Source of the DNA: Streptomyces caniferus
GTDB taxonomy: Bacteria > Actinomycetota > Actinomycetes > Streptomycetales > Streptomycetaceae
DNA: 64,000 nucleotides
NCBI RefSeq assembly: GCF_009811555.1
Contig: NZ_BLIN01000005.1
Span: 1-64,000, forward strand
Direction of reading: 5' to 3'
Position 1 is the first letter of the stretch. Each line of letters begins with the position of its first letter. The notes beneath the pieces were generated by a model. That model had not been told where the DNA came from. It saw only the letters and a list, made by a program, of their open reading frames with translations, and ran no database searches. The position numbers and the translations under genes are program-made. This document shows, one piece after another, positions 45,427 through 55,029 of this stretch.

Positions 45427-46581
45427 GTGACCGTGTTCCTGCCGAGGACCGCCGTCCTCACCGGCGTCCTCGCCGTCGCCGCCGCGCTAGCCCTCAGCGC
45501 CTGTGGCTCGTCCTCAGACGGGTCGGACGCCGCCGGCGGAAAGAGCGCGGCCACCGCGACCACGGCCGAGGCCCTCGGCGGCGTTGACGCCCTGGCCGAG
45601 GCGGCCAAGAAGGAGGGCACGCTGCGTGCGGTCGCGCTGCCCCGCGACTGGGCAAACTACGGCGCCCTGATGGACGGCTTCAAGAAGAAGTACGGCATCA
45701 AGGTCGAGGTCGAGAACCCGAATGGCGCCAGCCAGGACGAGATCAGCGCCGTCACCTCGCGCAAGGGCAAGGACAGCGCGCCCGACGTCCTCGACCTCGG
45801 CAGCTCCTTCGCGCAGAGCGCGGCCCAGCAGGGCCTCCTCGCGCCGTACATGGTCACCGGTTTCGCCGACATCCCCGACACCCAGCGGGACTCGATCGGC
45901 CGCTGGGCGAACGACTACGGCGGCTACATCTCCTTCGGGTGCGATGCCAAGCGTGTGCGCACCTGCCCGACCAGCTTCAAGGATCTGCTCAAGCCGGAGT
46001 ACAAGGGGCTGGTCGCGCTCAACGGCAGCCCCACCAAGTCGGGCTCGGCCTTCGGCGCCGTGTACGCGGCCGCCCTCGCCAACGGTGGCTCCTTCGACGA
46101 CATCCAGCCCGGCATAGACTTCTTCGCCAAGCTGAAGAAGAGCGGCAACTACACGCCCCTCGACTCCACCCCGACCACCATCGGGAAGGGTCGGACACCG
46201 ATCAGCATCGACTGGGACTACCTCAACGCGGGGTACACCCACGAGTTCAAGTCCAAGGGCCTCGACTGGACGGTCGTGGTCCCCTCGGACGGCAAGTTCT
46301 CCCAGTACTACTCGCAGGCCATCAACAAGGACGCGCCGCACCCCGCGGCCGCGCGCCTGTGGCAGGAGTACCTCTACAGCACCGAGGGCCAGAACATCAG
46401 ACTCAAGGGATACGCCCGCCCGGCTCTGATGACCGCCATGAAGAAGGCCGGCACGCTCGACAAGACCGCGGCTGCGAAGCTGCCGAAGGTCTCCGGCACG
46501 CCGAGCTTCCCGACCGAGACCCAGCAGAGCAACGCCAAGGGCGTCATCGCCCAAAGCTGGGGCGGGGCCACTTCCGAATGA
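45427..46581 (+). CDS. ABC transporter substrate-binding lipoprotein
   Basis: About 384 residues from GTG 45427 with GGAGAG upstream. Lipoprotein signal VLTGVLAVAAALALSACGSS, then a periplasmic-binding-protein fold typical of iron/polyamine/2-aminoethylphosphonate binders: AAKKEGTLRAVALPRDWANYGALMDGFKKKYGIKVEV, LDLGSSFAQSA, WANDYGGYISFG, SIDWDYLNAGY and ARLWQEYLYSTEGQ. It is an extracellular receptor. No permease or ATPase gene follows, and the next sequence is a relic on the other strand. Confidence 0.85.
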   Translation: MTVFLPRTAVLTGVLAVAAALALSACGSSSDGSDAAGGKSAATATTAEALGGVDALAEAAKKEGTLRAVALPRDWANYGALMDGFKKKYGIKVEVENPNGASQDEISAVTSRKGKDSAPDVLDLGSSFAQSAAQQGLLAPYMVTGFADIPDTQRDSIGRWANDYGGYISFGCDAKRVRTCPTSFKDLLKPEYKGLVALNGSPTKSGSAFGAVYAAALANGGSFDDIQPGIDFFAKLKKSGNYTPLDSTPTTIGKGRTPISIDWDYLNAGYTHEFKSKGLDWTVVVPSDGKFSQYYSQAINKDAPHPAAARLWQEYLYSTEGQNIRLKGYARPALMTAMKKAGTLDKTAAAKLPKVSGTPSFPTETQQSNAKGVIAQSWGGATSE

Positions 46582-46942
46582 CCGCGAGTCGCACCAGGCC
46601 GACGTGGTGCCCGCCGCTTCCTCTCAGCGGCGGGCACCGCGCGGCCGGGCGGCTCGTCTCCCTCGGCGGACGCATCGCCGCCGAGCCGCAGGACGGCCGC
46701 GGCCGGCACGCCCTGACGTACAGCACACCGTCGTGCCAGGCGCCGGTCACGGGAGTGACGTGCAGCCGGCCGTCGGGCCGCACCGTGGAAACCCAGAAAA
46801 TCTCGGCGGCCCTCAGGTGCCGCTGGGCCTCGGTCCACTCGGTGGCAGTGACGTCCGCGGCACCGGGGAGGGGATGGAGCGCGGAGCTGTAGCGGGCGTC
46901 GAGCTCGGTCGTGGGCTGCTGTGCAGGTCCGTGTGTCGGCAT
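46544..46942 (-). pseudogene. Truncated pyridoxamine-phosphate-oxidase-like FMN protein
   Basis: The first 75 residues (LDARYSSALHPLPGAADVTATEWTEAQRHLRAAEIFWVSTVRPDGRLHVTPVTGAWHDGVLYV) match PPOX-type flavin proteins. After GVLY the frame loses the family pattern (CRPRPSCGSAAM...), so the gene is truncated or frameshifted and its 3' end overlaps the binding-protein gene's end. Confidence 0.6.
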
Positions 46943-47211
46943 GGCGGATCTCCTTCTCTCTTTCCGGACAACGACCGACTGCCCGCACCGAAGTCATCGC
47001 CGGGCCCATTTGGTCCTGCACGCCGAGACGGGACGGAGCAGCATCGGCCGCGACACCTCGGCGCCCCGACGCCCCGACGCCCCGACGCTGGACTGTCGAC
47101 AGAAATGCTCGGTGTCGGCCGCGCGCTCAGTCCCGTCGGACGGCTCCGAATGCACGGAACCGTCAGTGGTCAGCGATCAGTGGCCAAGGGGACTTGTTGC
47201 CGTGCCGCGGC

Positions 47212-47979
47212 TCAGGCGTCGCCGGTGCCGTCGTCCGGCCCGGCAAGGAGATGCGGGCCGTTGTTGCGCACGTCGTTGACCGCGGTCGACACCGCGCGGG
47301 CGTCCAGGTGCCCGGCAGCGGGGGCTGCGAGCAGGGCCCGCAGCTCGCCTGTGTCCTGGTGGGCGGGGTCGAGCCAGGCGCCCCAGTCGGCGGGCGCGAC
47401 CGCCAGCGGCATGCGGGGATGGACACGGCCGGCGGCGTCGGTGGCCTCGGTGGTGATGATCGTGCAGGTCACCCACCACGCCCCCGGGCTGCCGTCGTCC
47501 TCGGCAACCGGGTCGCGCCAGAACTCGTACAGGCCCGCCAGCGCCATGACCTGACCGTCCTCGGGACTGATGAAGTACGGCTGCTTACGGGCCTTGGCGC
47601 TCTTCGTCGCGGCGACGCTCTTGCTCGCGGCGACGGTCTGCCACTCGTAGAAGCCGTCCGCCGGCAGCAGACAACGGCGCTTCACGAACGCCCGGCGGAA
47701 GGCCGGCTTCTCCGCGACGGTCTCCACTCGGGCATTGATCATCTTCGCGCCCGTGTGCAGACTCTTCGCCCAGGATGGCACCAGCCCCCAGCGCAACGGC
47801 CGCAACTGCCGCGTGATCTCACCCGTCCCACGCTCGACCCGCTCCAGCACCGACCACACCTCATCCGTCGGCGCCACATTCCAACTCGGATCCAGACTCC
47901 GGTCAGGATCCCAGCGCGTGGCATCGAAGACGCTCGCGAGCTCTTGCGGACTGCGGGTGGAGACGAATCGACCACACAT
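47212..47979 (-). CDS. SOS response-associated peptidase (SRAP/HMCES/YedK-like)
   Basis: 255 residues from ATG 47979 so that Cys2 (MCGRFVS) becomes the N-terminal catalytic thiol. Other active-site features: SWNVAPTDEVW, RWGLVPSWAK, INARVETVAEKPAFR, LLPADGFYEW (Glu), and HPRMP (His). It forms a thiazolidine crosslink with abasic sites in single-stranded DNA to protect them. Long upstream in-frame sequence is rejected because Cys2 must follow Met1. Confidence 0.92.
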   Translation of the reverse strand: MCGRFVSTRSPQELASVFDATRWDPDRSLDPSWNVAPTDEVWSVLERVERGTGEITRQLRPLRWGLVPSWAKSLHTGAKMINARVETVAEKPAFRRAFVKRRCLLPADGFYEWQTVAASKSVAATKSAKARKQPYFISPEDGQVMALAGLYEFWRDPVAEDDGSPGAWWVTCTIITTEATDAAGRVHPRMPLAVAPADWGAWLDPAHQDTGELRALLAAPAAGHLDARAVSTAVNDVRNNGPHLLAGPDDGTGDA

Positions 47980-48375
47980 ACCCCCACCCTGCCACCCACC
48001 GAACCAAAAACCGGGCTGCACCAGGCGGAAGGGCATGTCCCGCGACAGCGAACATGGAGCACATCGAGCACGCTGCCACGGGACGACTCAGCCTCGTACC
48101 GCTCGGCCACGTCAGGGCCGGAATCGCGGGCACCCGGCCGGCCTCGGCACGCCCCTCCACTCCGCCGGAGGGGACACCGCCGACGGCCGTGAGGGAGAAA
48201 CGTCGACTGGTGGCCACCACGAGGTGCAGCACCCGGGCACGACCGGACTGGTCAGCGGGCGGCCTGGTCGGCGGGCGGGCTGGTGCACGTCAGACCGGTA
48301 CCGCGTGACGGCCCGCAGCTCGCTCGCCTCGTCGAGGTGCAGGCGTACGGGCCGCAGCGGGCCTCCCGGGGGCGA
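47980..48375. other. Intergenic region, no gene seen
   Basis: Between two genes on the minus strand; only shadow ORFs and no convincing regulatory site. Confidence 0.35.
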
Positions 48376-49032
48376 CTACGACAGGGGCATCCTGATCGCG
48401 GAGATGTCGAACTGCAGCCGAACCTTCTCGCTCACCATGGCGCCGCCCGCCTCCAGGCGCTGGTTGTAGACCAAGCCCCACTCGGTGCGGTCGATGGTGG
48501 TGGTGCCGTCGAAGCCGGCTCGCTCATAGCCGAACGGGTCCAAGACCGAGCCGAGGTAGTCGAGTTGCAGCTCGACGGGCCGGGTGACGCCGCGGATGGT
48601 CAGATCCCCTGCCATGCGGAAGCTCTCTGCGCCCTCATGGACCGTGGAGGTACTGCGGAACGCCATCTCCGGGTAGCGGTCCGCGTCGAAGAAGTCGGTG
48701 CCGATGAGGTGTGCGTCCCGCTGCTCCACACCTGTGTCGACGCTGGCGACCCGGATGACCAGTTCGGCCCGGGACTGCGAGGGCTGGGCTCCGTCGAAGT
48801 ACAGCGCGCTGTCGTAATCGGCGAAAGCACCCCGCACCGTCGTGACCATCGCGTGCCGCACGGAGAACCCGATGCGACTGTGCGGGCGGTCGATGGTCCA
48901 TTGCCCGGTCAGCGCACCAAGTGCCGGGTCGAGCGCGACTCCGGCGGCGTCGGCCGCCGGGAAAGGTGTATGGGGGCCGGCCGCCGACGGCGGCTCGACA
49001 GTCGCGCTCTGGCGACGGCTGAAGATACCCAT
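48376..49032 (-). CDS. YceI family protein
   Basis: 218 residues. GQWTIDRPHSRIGFSVRHAMVTTVRGAFADYD opens the lipocalin-like YceI barrel, followed by VASVDTGVEQRDAHLIGTDFFDADRYPEMAFRSTS, FRMAGDLTIRGVTRPVELQLDY and MVSEKVRLQFDISAIR. Members bind isoprenoids or other lipophilic molecules. No signal peptide is seen, so it may be cytosolic, as is usual in Streptomyces. Confidence 0.9.
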   Translation of the reverse strand: MGIFSRRQSATVEPPSAAGPHTPFPAADAAGVALDPALGALTGQWTIDRPHSRIGFSVRHAMVTTVRGAFADYDSALYFDGAQPSQSRAELVIRVASVDTGVEQRDAHLIGTDFFDADRYPEMAFRSTSTVHEGAESFRMAGDLTIRGVTRPVELQLDYLGSVLDPFGYERAGFDGTTTIDRTEWGLVYNQRLEAGGAMVSEKVRLQFDISAIRMPLS

Positions 49033-49476
49033 GCGGTCGTAGCCTCCCTTGAATCTGATTACTCCGTGCTATCACGGAGTCGACAGGAGCTACACAGCGA
49101 GATGGGCGACCTCGTCCGGATTCCATGGCGCCGACTGCAAAGATGCACAGGATCGACACGAAGATGGATGCACTGTCGGTCGGCGTGACGTCACATGCTG
49201 TCACCGCAGCGTGGAACCGCAGCACTCGCGTACGTACCAGCCCTCGCGTATGCACCAGCGCCCCCACCCGGCAGTACCTACGCGAACTGCCGCCACCCCG
49301 ACTTACGGCGCCAACGTGAGCGCCAACCCAGCCGTCGACGTGGAGGTAGGTGTCACCCCTGACCGGCCAGCGTCACCCCTGACCGGCCACATTCGCTCGA
49401 AGTCCTTGCCTGCCGAGCGGGCCATGCCCGACGGGCACGGGGAAGCCGACGAACGGACGACGACGGAGCGCCATGA
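49033..49476. other. Intergenic region, no gene seen
   Basis: No credible coding or RNA feature. Includes a short direct duplication around 49350-49385 (GTCACCCCTGACCGGCCA twice in 25 bases). Confidence 0.35.
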
Positions 49477-49704
49477 CTACGGGGTGTACGTGCAGCCTTG
49501 CCCGGCGTAATACCACTCGTACTGGCCCATCACCCACGGGTCGGCCCTGATCGTGAAGATGCCGTGCGGGGCGGGGCAGTGGAACGTCGTGGTGACAGTG
49601 TCATGAGCGGGCAGGGGGCCCGGCCTTGCGGGGGCCGCAGAGGCCACGCCAGCGCCGGCGCCGAACAGTACGGCGGCGAACGCTATCGCGATGATCTTCT
49701 TCAT
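49477..49704 (-). CDS. Small secreted protein
   Basis: 75 residues from ATG 49704 with GGGGAGA upstream. Sec signal peptide KKIIAIAFAAVLFGAGAGVASAAPA, likely cleaved after ASA. The mature 50-residue part (FHCPAPHGIFTIRADPWVMGQYEWYYAGQGCTYTP) has two Cys, probably a disulfide. No known function; similar small aromatic-rich secreted proteins are common in Streptomyces. Confidence 0.6.
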   Translation of the reverse strand: MKKIIAIAFAAVLFGAGAGVASAAPARPGPLPAHDTVTTTFHCPAPHGIFTIRADPWVMGQYEWYYAGQGCTYTP

Positions 49705-50067
49705 CGTGTCTCCCCGTTCCATCGCGTACGGGAACTGCCTCTGAGGAGGATACACGCATAGGCCCAATTCGGAATAAGAGGGTGAATATACCTCATGTCC
49801 GGGAAGGGTGCCCAGCCCCGACCGCTCCCGGCCCGCGTGGGGCCAGAGAGCCGGCCTCAACTGAGCTTTGTCGCCCTACAGTTGATCAGATGCGCTTGTC
49901 TTATGGCCGCGGGCGCCCCAGCGATCGGCCTCCCTCCCCCTTCCTCCCCGACCCCAGGTCCCTCCTCTCCCACCACGCGCTGCTCCTCCCACCGGGGACA
50001 TGGGCGAAAGCGACCGCGATGAAGCGACCGGCCAGCCCGTCATGCGGCGACCGGCCGGGCCGACGGT
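49705..50067. other. Intergenic region, no gene seen
   Basis: No gene, RNA or repeat could be supported here. Confidence 0.35.
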
Positions 50068-50742
50068 TCAGCCGTCGGTCGGTTCAACGCTCCGCGCGGC
50101 TCTCTTTGACCGCGGCAGACGCGGCGTCGGCCAGGCCGGATCCCACCGCCAGGATCTCCACGCGGCGATGTCGGCGAACGGGCGGGACCGTTCCTCGATC
50201 ATCGCGAGGACCTGGGCACGGGCCATGTCCACGGCCCGGTGCTCGGTGTCGGTGACGATGCCGAGCCGCCGGACGTGGACGTACTCGTCTTCGTCCTTCC
50301 ACTGCCAGCTACTCAGGTCAGGGGCGACGACCAGGTCCACGGTCAGGTCGAAGGTGTCGAACCCGTCGACGGTCCGGGTCGTGGGGTGCTCGAAGTTGAC
50401 GTACCAGTTCCGCAACCCGGCTGTGGTGTAAAGGGCGTTGATGCTGAACCATGAGCCCGGCGGGTTCCACAGCAGTAGCTCGGTCTGCTGCCACCGGCTG
50501 TCCGTGAGCTCCCACTCCCCCGTCGCCATCGCGTCGAACGCCTCCGTGCGCACCGACCGGTCGCCGACGGTACGAGCCTTGGCGTACAGGGCGGACCAGC
50601 GCACCTCCGCTCCCGGCGCGCACGCGGCCACCAGCGCCTCGCTCGTGTCGGCGAGGACGCGCAGCGCATGCTCGCTCCACACGCGGCCGCTGCGGTGCAC
50701 GTCGCGCCGTACGACTGTCTCCCCTACCTCGAAACTGCGCAC
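50068..50742 (-). CDS. DUF402 / FomD-like phosphohydrolase-fold protein
   Basis: 224 residues from GTG 50742 with GGAGGAG upstream. The strand pair VRSFEVGETVVRRDVHRSGRVWSEHALRVL and the central WFSINALYTTAGLRNWYVNFEHPTTRTVDGFDTFDLTVDLVVAPDLSSWQWKDEDEY match DUF402, with the acidic DxD/DEDE metal-binding residues. Relatives hydrolyse nucleoside-linked phosphonates (FomD) or nucleotides. The substrate is unknown. Confidence 0.8.
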   Translation of the reverse strand: MRSFEVGETVVRRDVHRSGRVWSEHALRVLADTSEALVAACAPGAEVRWSALYAKARTVGDRSVRTEAFDAMATGEWELTDSRWQQTELLLWNPPGSWFSINALYTTAGLRNWYVNFEHPTTRTVDGFDTFDLTVDLVVAPDLSSWQWKDEDEYVHVRRLGIVTDTEHRAVDMARAQVLAMIEERSRPFADIAAWRSWRWDPAWPTPRLPRSKRAARSVEPTDG

Positions 50743-50951
50743 GTTCCTCCTCCCTCCCCGCCGGGACGCCCGGCACGGCAGCAGCCCAGCGCCGACCCAG
50801 GGGCCCGGGCCCACTGTCATGCGGGAGAGCATGCCCGGGGAAGTCGTCGGCTTACCAGGAGGATGCACGAAGGGGTAAGCGGTCGACCCGTCCGGTGGAG
50901 CACTTTGTTCGCGAAGGGTCGGCGGCGCCGTGGCGCCGCCGACGCGAAGGT

Positions 50952-51515
50952 TCAGAGACTCAAGGTGATCGCGGCGGCGATGCCGCCCAGGCCGAGGGCG
51001 AAGACGGCCTGGGGCCAGCCGCCCGTGCCCCAGCGGAAGCACCGGTCCACCGCCAGCCGCCCGGGACCGGTCGCGGCGATGCCGAGGGCGACCACGGCGA
51101 TGCAGACGCCGTACTCCACTCCGCCGTTCGTCTCCCAGAGGCCGTGTGCTCCGGTGACGGACACCATGGCGTTGACCATGACGCCGATGAGGGCGGCGGC
51201 CGCGAGCGGCGTGAGCAGCCCGAGAGCCAGGCCGAGGCCGCCGAGGAATTCGGACAGACCGCCGATGACGGCGAAGAGTTTGCCGAGCTGGTAGCCGAGG
51301 GCGGCGAACCCCTTCGCGGTCTCCGCCAGGCCCTTGCCGCCGAAGATCCCGAACAGTTTTTGCGCGCCGTGTCCGGCCATCAGCAGCCCGAACGTCAGCC
51401 TGATCAGCAGAAGTCCCCAGTCGGCGGCGGAGGATCGCGACGTGACGGTGCCTTATGCGGCTGATTCCGTCGCAGCCGACGGGCGGCGGCGGTACGTGAT
51501 GAGTTTGGTGACCAT
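50952..51515 (-). pseudogene. DoxX family membrane protein with internal stop
   Basis: From ATG 51380 the frame is a clear DoxX (MAGHGAQKLFGIFGGKGL, GLSEFLGGLGLALGLLTPLAAAAL, and two more helices), but the first half of helix 1 lies upstream in the same frame (DWGLLLIRLTFGLL) with no normal start codon. Going further up, a TAA at 51453-51455 interrupts and an ATG at 51515 with CGGAG opens MVTKLITYRRRPSAATESAA before it. A full DoxX would start at 51515, so the TAA probably is a nonsense mutation. A shortened product from 51380 remains possible. Confidence 0.6.
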
Positions 51516-51689
51516 GGGAGTGCTCCGGTTGAAGGACGCCGTGCCGGTCCCGTGGTCGTCGCCCGCGGCCACCCGGCCACCGTGACCGTGTCCTGATTTG
51601 CTGGCCGGCTCAGTGGTGGCACCAAGCGGTGTCGGTGACGTCCTCGGTCGGGAGCTCGACGACGTCGTTGCGGTGAAGAGGGCTGCGCA

Positions 51690-52412
51690 TCACCCCTTGG
51701 TGGGGCCCAGCTGGACGCAGCATTCCCCGGGGCGTGGGGCGAGCGTCGCCTCGACGCCGCTGACCTCCAGGCCCTCCAGGTAGCCGGTGATGAAGGCGTG
51801 GTTCATGCCGCACACCAGCTCGGGGGCCTTGGCTGCCAGGGGGTGGAACGGGCAGTTGCGCAGCCGGAGTCGGGTGGGGGTTTCACGGACGGGCTCGAAG
51901 CCGTGCTGGTCGAGCATCCGCTCGCAGACGCTCAGTCCACGTTCTGCGCCGAGTCGGCCGGGACGTGTCTGTTCCCGCTCGCTCTCGCCCAGTTCCCGGC
52001 CGCGTCGGCAGGCTGTGCGCAGCGCGGCGTGGGCCGCGGATTCGCCTTCGCCTTCGGTGAGAACGGCCTCCATCAGGAGGTCGGCCAGCAGTTCGTGACG
52101 GCGGTCGGGGATGCTGACGTGGATGTGGCTGTCGGTGGGTTCGTAGACCTTGGGCTGACGGCCGACCTTCCGGATCCCGCCGGGTGATTCGTACCGGGCC
52201 CGCAGCAGGCCGGCGTCCACCAGCTTGTCGAGGTGGAAGGCCGCGAGCTTGCGCGAGATGCCCACACTGGCGGCTGCCTCGTCCCGGGTCACGGGGCGGC
52301 GCTGCCGGCGGATGAACGCGAACATCTGCCGCCGGGAGTCCTCACCGAGGACGCTGACGGATTCGATCGCGGCGTCACCCGCGGGGGGCTGCGGCGTTGC
52401 GTCAGAGGTCAC
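51690..52412 (-). CDS. HTH regulator with Cys-rich (likely Fe-S) C-terminus
   Basis: 240 residues. Winged helix (MFAFIRRQRRPVTRDEAAASVGISRKLAAFHLDKLVDAGLL) of the ArsR/SufR kind, then GRQPKVYEP wing and a C-terminal domain with NCPFHPLAAKAPELVCGMNHAF and PGECCVQL. These Cys are spaced like the cluster ligands of SufR-type regulators, so an iron-sulfur or redox sensor is inferred. It is divergent from the DUF2231 gene 133 bp away and downstream of doxX. Confidence 0.78.
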   Translation of the reverse strand: MTSDATPQPPAGDAAIESVSVLGEDSRRQMFAFIRRQRRPVTRDEAAASVGISRKLAAFHLDKLVDAGLLRARYESPGGIRKVGRQPKVYEPTDSHIHVSIPDRRHELLADLLMEAVLTEGEGESAAHAALRTACRRGRELGESEREQTRPGRLGAERGLSVCERMLDQHGFEPVRETPTRLRLRNCPFHPLAAKAPELVCGMNHAFITGYLEGLEVSGVEATLAPRPGECCVQLGPTKG

Positions 52413-52545
52413 GTCTTCACAGTAACGCGTACACCGATAGGTGCAACCGACGAACCTCCGTGCGACTCGGTGTGGAACTGGGCATCTTGACGGCCCTCAC
52501 AAATAAGACCAAGATTTGTTGGTGAAATTAGGAGGTGGGGTCGTC

Positions 52546-53088
52546 ATGGTGGATCCATCGCAGGAGCAGGCCAAGCGACCGGTGAGCGCTGCGCTGGCCG
52601 GACCGTACGGTCACCCCTTCCATCCGATCCTGGTCACCGTTCCCATCGGGGCCTGGGTGGGCAGCCTGGTCTTCGACATCGCCTCGCATCTCGTACGTGC
52701 TCCGGACTTCCTGGTCCGGGGGGCGATGTGGCTGATCGCGCTCGGGGTGATCGGCGCTCTGGCCGCGGCCCTGGTCGGTTTCCTGGACCTGTTCGCCATC
52801 CCGCCGGGAACTCGGGCGTTCCGCGTCGGCCTCGTCCACATGACGCTGAACCTGCTGGTGACCGCCGCCTACGCCGCCAATTTCCTCTGGCGGCACGCCG
52901 GCCACCTGCCCGATACCGGCGTCGGAGGCGGAATGCTCGCGCTCAACGCCGTGAGCCTCGCGGCCCTGGGGGTCTCGGGATACCTGGGCGGAAAACTCGC
53001 CTACCGCTACGGCGTGCGGGTCGCCGGCGAAAGCACCCAGGCCGAGGGCTTCGTCGCCATCCACCGCCCGCCGGGCTCCGCCGGCTGA
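52546..53088 (+). CDS. DUF2231 membrane protein
   Basis: 180 residues from ATG 52546, chosen for GGAGGTG upstream. GHPFHPILVTVPIGAWVGSLVFDIASHLV is the family's opening with conserved H-P residues; four transmembrane helices follow, ending in GGKLAYRYGVRV. Function unknown; some relatives bind heme. It is divergent from the Cys-rich regulator, which may control it. Confidence 0.8.
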   Translation: MVDPSQEQAKRPVSAALAGPYGHPFHPILVTVPIGAWVGSLVFDIASHLVRAPDFLVRGAMWLIALGVIGALAAALVGFLDLFAIPPGTRAFRVGLVHMTLNLLVTAAYAANFLWRHAGHLPDTGVGGGMLALNAVSLAALGVSGYLGGKLAYRYGVRVAGESTQAEGFVAIHRPPGSAG

Positions 53089-53156
53089 TCACCTTCACCG
53101 GCGTGGCCGCGCAGACGCGGCCACGATCGGTTCCCCCTTCACCACGAGGAGTCCTC

Positions 53157-53591
53157 ATGGACATCGCCGCACTGATCACCTGGGTGATCACCGCTCTTGG
53201 CGGCTTCTACATGCTCGGCACCTGGCTCTCCCGAGGAGGAGCCAAGGCCGGCAACAGCCGCCTGCCCGTCCCCGTCGTCTTCGGGCACTTCGCACTCGCC
53301 GCAATCGGCCTGGTCGTCTGGGTCATCTATGTGATCACGGACAAGGACGCCCTGGCCTGGACCGCCTTCGGTCTCCTGGTGCCCGTCGCCCTGCTCGGCT
53401 TCGCCATGCTGGCGCGTTGGATCCCGGTCCACCGGGCCCGTGCCGCCGCTGCCGCGCCGGCCGCCACGGAACAGCAGTCCGCACCCGCCGAGCGGTACTT
53501 CCCCGTACCGGTGGTCGCAGGGCACGGCCTCTTCGCCGTCGTCACCGTGGTCCTGGTCCTGCTCACCGCTCTCGGGATCGGCGGCAGCTGA
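53157..53591 (+). CDS. Four-helix membrane protein
   Basis: 144 residues. Helices at 5-25 (LITWVITALGGFYMLGTWL), 40-60 (VVFGHFALAAIGLVVWVIYVI), 65-85 and 120-142, with repeated PVPVVFGH and PVPVVAGHG motifs bearing a His at each helix start. This pair suggests an internal duplication and perhaps heme or metal binding. No known family named. It is immediately followed (1 bp) by folE. Confidence 0.6.
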   Translation: MDIAALITWVITALGGFYMLGTWLSRGGAKAGNSRLPVPVVFGHFALAAIGLVVWVIYVITDKDALAWTAFGLLVPVALLGFAMLARWIPVHRARAAAAAPAATEQQSAPAERYFPVPVVAGHGLFAVVTVVLVLLTALGIGGS

Positions 53592-53592
53592 C

Positions 53593-54243
53593 ATGACCCA
53601 GCATCCTCACCCCGCCTTGCAGGTGGCAGCCGGCGACCCCGAGATACCGATGCCCGCGCAGCCCGCGCTCCGCGTCGTCCAGGAAACCGACGGGATCGAC
53701 CTGGCCGCCGCCGAACGAGCCGCCGGAGAGTTCCTCCAGGCGCTCGGGATCAGCACCGGGACCGAGAGCCTGCGGGGAACGCCGGGGCGCATGGCCCGCG
53801 CCTACGCCGAGTTGTTCAGCCCCCGCCCCTTCGATCTGACCACCTTCCCCAACGACGAGGGCTATGACGAGCTCGTCCTGGCCCGCAGCATCCCCGTGCG
53901 CTCGGTGTGCGAGCATCATCTGCTGCCGTTCGTCGGCACCGCCCACGTCGGCTACCTGCCCGGCCAACGCATCCTCGGCCTGTCGAAACTCGCCCGCGTC
54001 GTCGAGTACTTCGCCTGCCGTCCGCAGGTCCAGGAACGTCTGACCAAACAGGTCGCCGACTGGCTCCAGACCCAACTGGAACCCAAGGGCGTGGGTGTCG
54101 TCATCGAAGCCGAACACACCTGCATGACCCTGCGCGGTGTCCAGGCCACCGGCTCCAGCACCCTCACCTCCACGCTCCTGGGCACCCTGCGCAGCGATGC
54201 GCGCTCACGCAGCGAATTCCTGGCCCTGGCCGGCCTCACCTGA
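53593..54243 (+). CDS. folE: GTP cyclohydrolase I
   Basis: 216 residues. GTPGRMARAYAELF, the zinc Cys in RSVCEHHLLPFVGTAHVGYLP, GLSKLARVVEYFACRPQVQERLTKQVADWL, the second Cys in VIEAEHTCMTLRGV and the RSDARSRSEFLAL end are all canonical. It makes dihydroneopterin triphosphate. Located outside the usual folate operon, next to a membrane gene and an ArsC-like gene, so it is probably an extra copy. Confidence 0.95.
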   Translation: MTQHPHPALQVAAGDPEIPMPAQPALRVVQETDGIDLAAAERAAGEFLQALGISTGTESLRGTPGRMARAYAELFSPRPFDLTTFPNDEGYDELVLARSIPVRSVCEHHLLPFVGTAHVGYLPGQRILGLSKLARVVEYFACRPQVQERLTKQVADWLQTQLEPKGVGVVIEAEHTCMTLRGVQATGSSTLTSTLLGTLRSDARSRSEFLALAGLT

Positions 54244-54296
54244 CCTCACCGTGCGGGCGCCGCTTCGCCCGGACAGAACCGAAAGACATTCACCCC

Positions 54297-54689
54297 ATGG
54301 AAATCTGGATCAACCCCGCCTGCTCCAAGTGCCGGTCCGCGCTGTCGCTGCTCGACGCGGAAGAGGCGCAGTACACGGTGCGGTACTACTTGGAGGAGCC
54401 GCCGACCATGGACGAGCTCGCGGCAGTCCTGCGGCGCCTGGCCCTGGAGCCGTGGGACATCACCCGCCTCGGCGAACCCGTCGCCGCCGAACTGGGCCTG
54501 GCGACATGGCCGCGCGAAGCGGCGGACCGCGCCCGCTGGATCGAGGCGCTGGCCGCCCACCCCACGTTGATCCAGCGGCCGATCATCACCGCCGACGACG
54601 GGACGACCGTGCTGGGCCGGTCACCGGAGTCGGTACGGGCCGTTCTGCCACAACACCGGGGCACCGTCAGCGCCGTCGGGGAGCAGTGA
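54297..54689 (+). CDS. ArsC/Spx-family protein
   Basis: 130 residues. Thioredoxin-fold ArsC layout: IWINPACSKCRSALSLLDAEEAQYTVRYYLEEPPTMDEL, with C-x-x-C at residues 9-12, and HPTLIQRPIITADDGTTVLGRSPESV at the end. Residues for arsenate reduction are plausible, but Spx-like relatives are also possible. Follows folE by 53 bp. Confidence 0.8.
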   Translation: MEIWINPACSKCRSALSLLDAEEAQYTVRYYLEEPPTMDELAAVLRRLALEPWDITRLGEPVAAELGLATWPREAADRARWIEALAAHPTLIQRPIITADDGTTVLGRSPESVRAVLPQHRGTVSAVGEQ

Positions 54690-54837
54690 GCGACGGCGAG
54701 TGTGATGACAGGAGCTACCCGGTCCAGCGGGTGGGCCCGGTCGCCGTCCTGCTCCTGGTAGGAGCAGGTCTGCTCGGGCCAGGGGGCGCCGGGGTGGTGA
54801 GCCGCGTTCGTCCCACTCCGCCCAGGCTCTGACGAGC

Positions 54838-55025
54838 GTGACCTCGTCCGTACTGCCCCCGGCCGCACCCGCCTCGTCCCGGTGATCTGGGACGGCAGTG
54901 CGGTCCGGCCCGTCGGCAGCCACCGGCCCGCGGTCCTGCAGGGCGCGGCCCTGGCCGACGGGATCGCCGCCGTACCGCCGGACCGGAACCCCGCCGACCC
55001 CGTTCCGCTGGTCCTGCTGACCCGG
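54838..55025 (+). pseudogene. 3' remnant of a MoeA-like molybdopterin gene
   Basis: RTRLVPVIWDGSAVRPVGSHRPAVLQGAALADGIAAVPPDRNPADPVPLVLL fits the C-terminal domain IV of MoeA (RLVPVR.DG...PVG..RPAML.GAA.ADA.AV.P). The catalytic part is absent upstream and there is no start, so it is a scrap. Confidence 0.5.
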
Positions 55026-55029
55026 CGAC

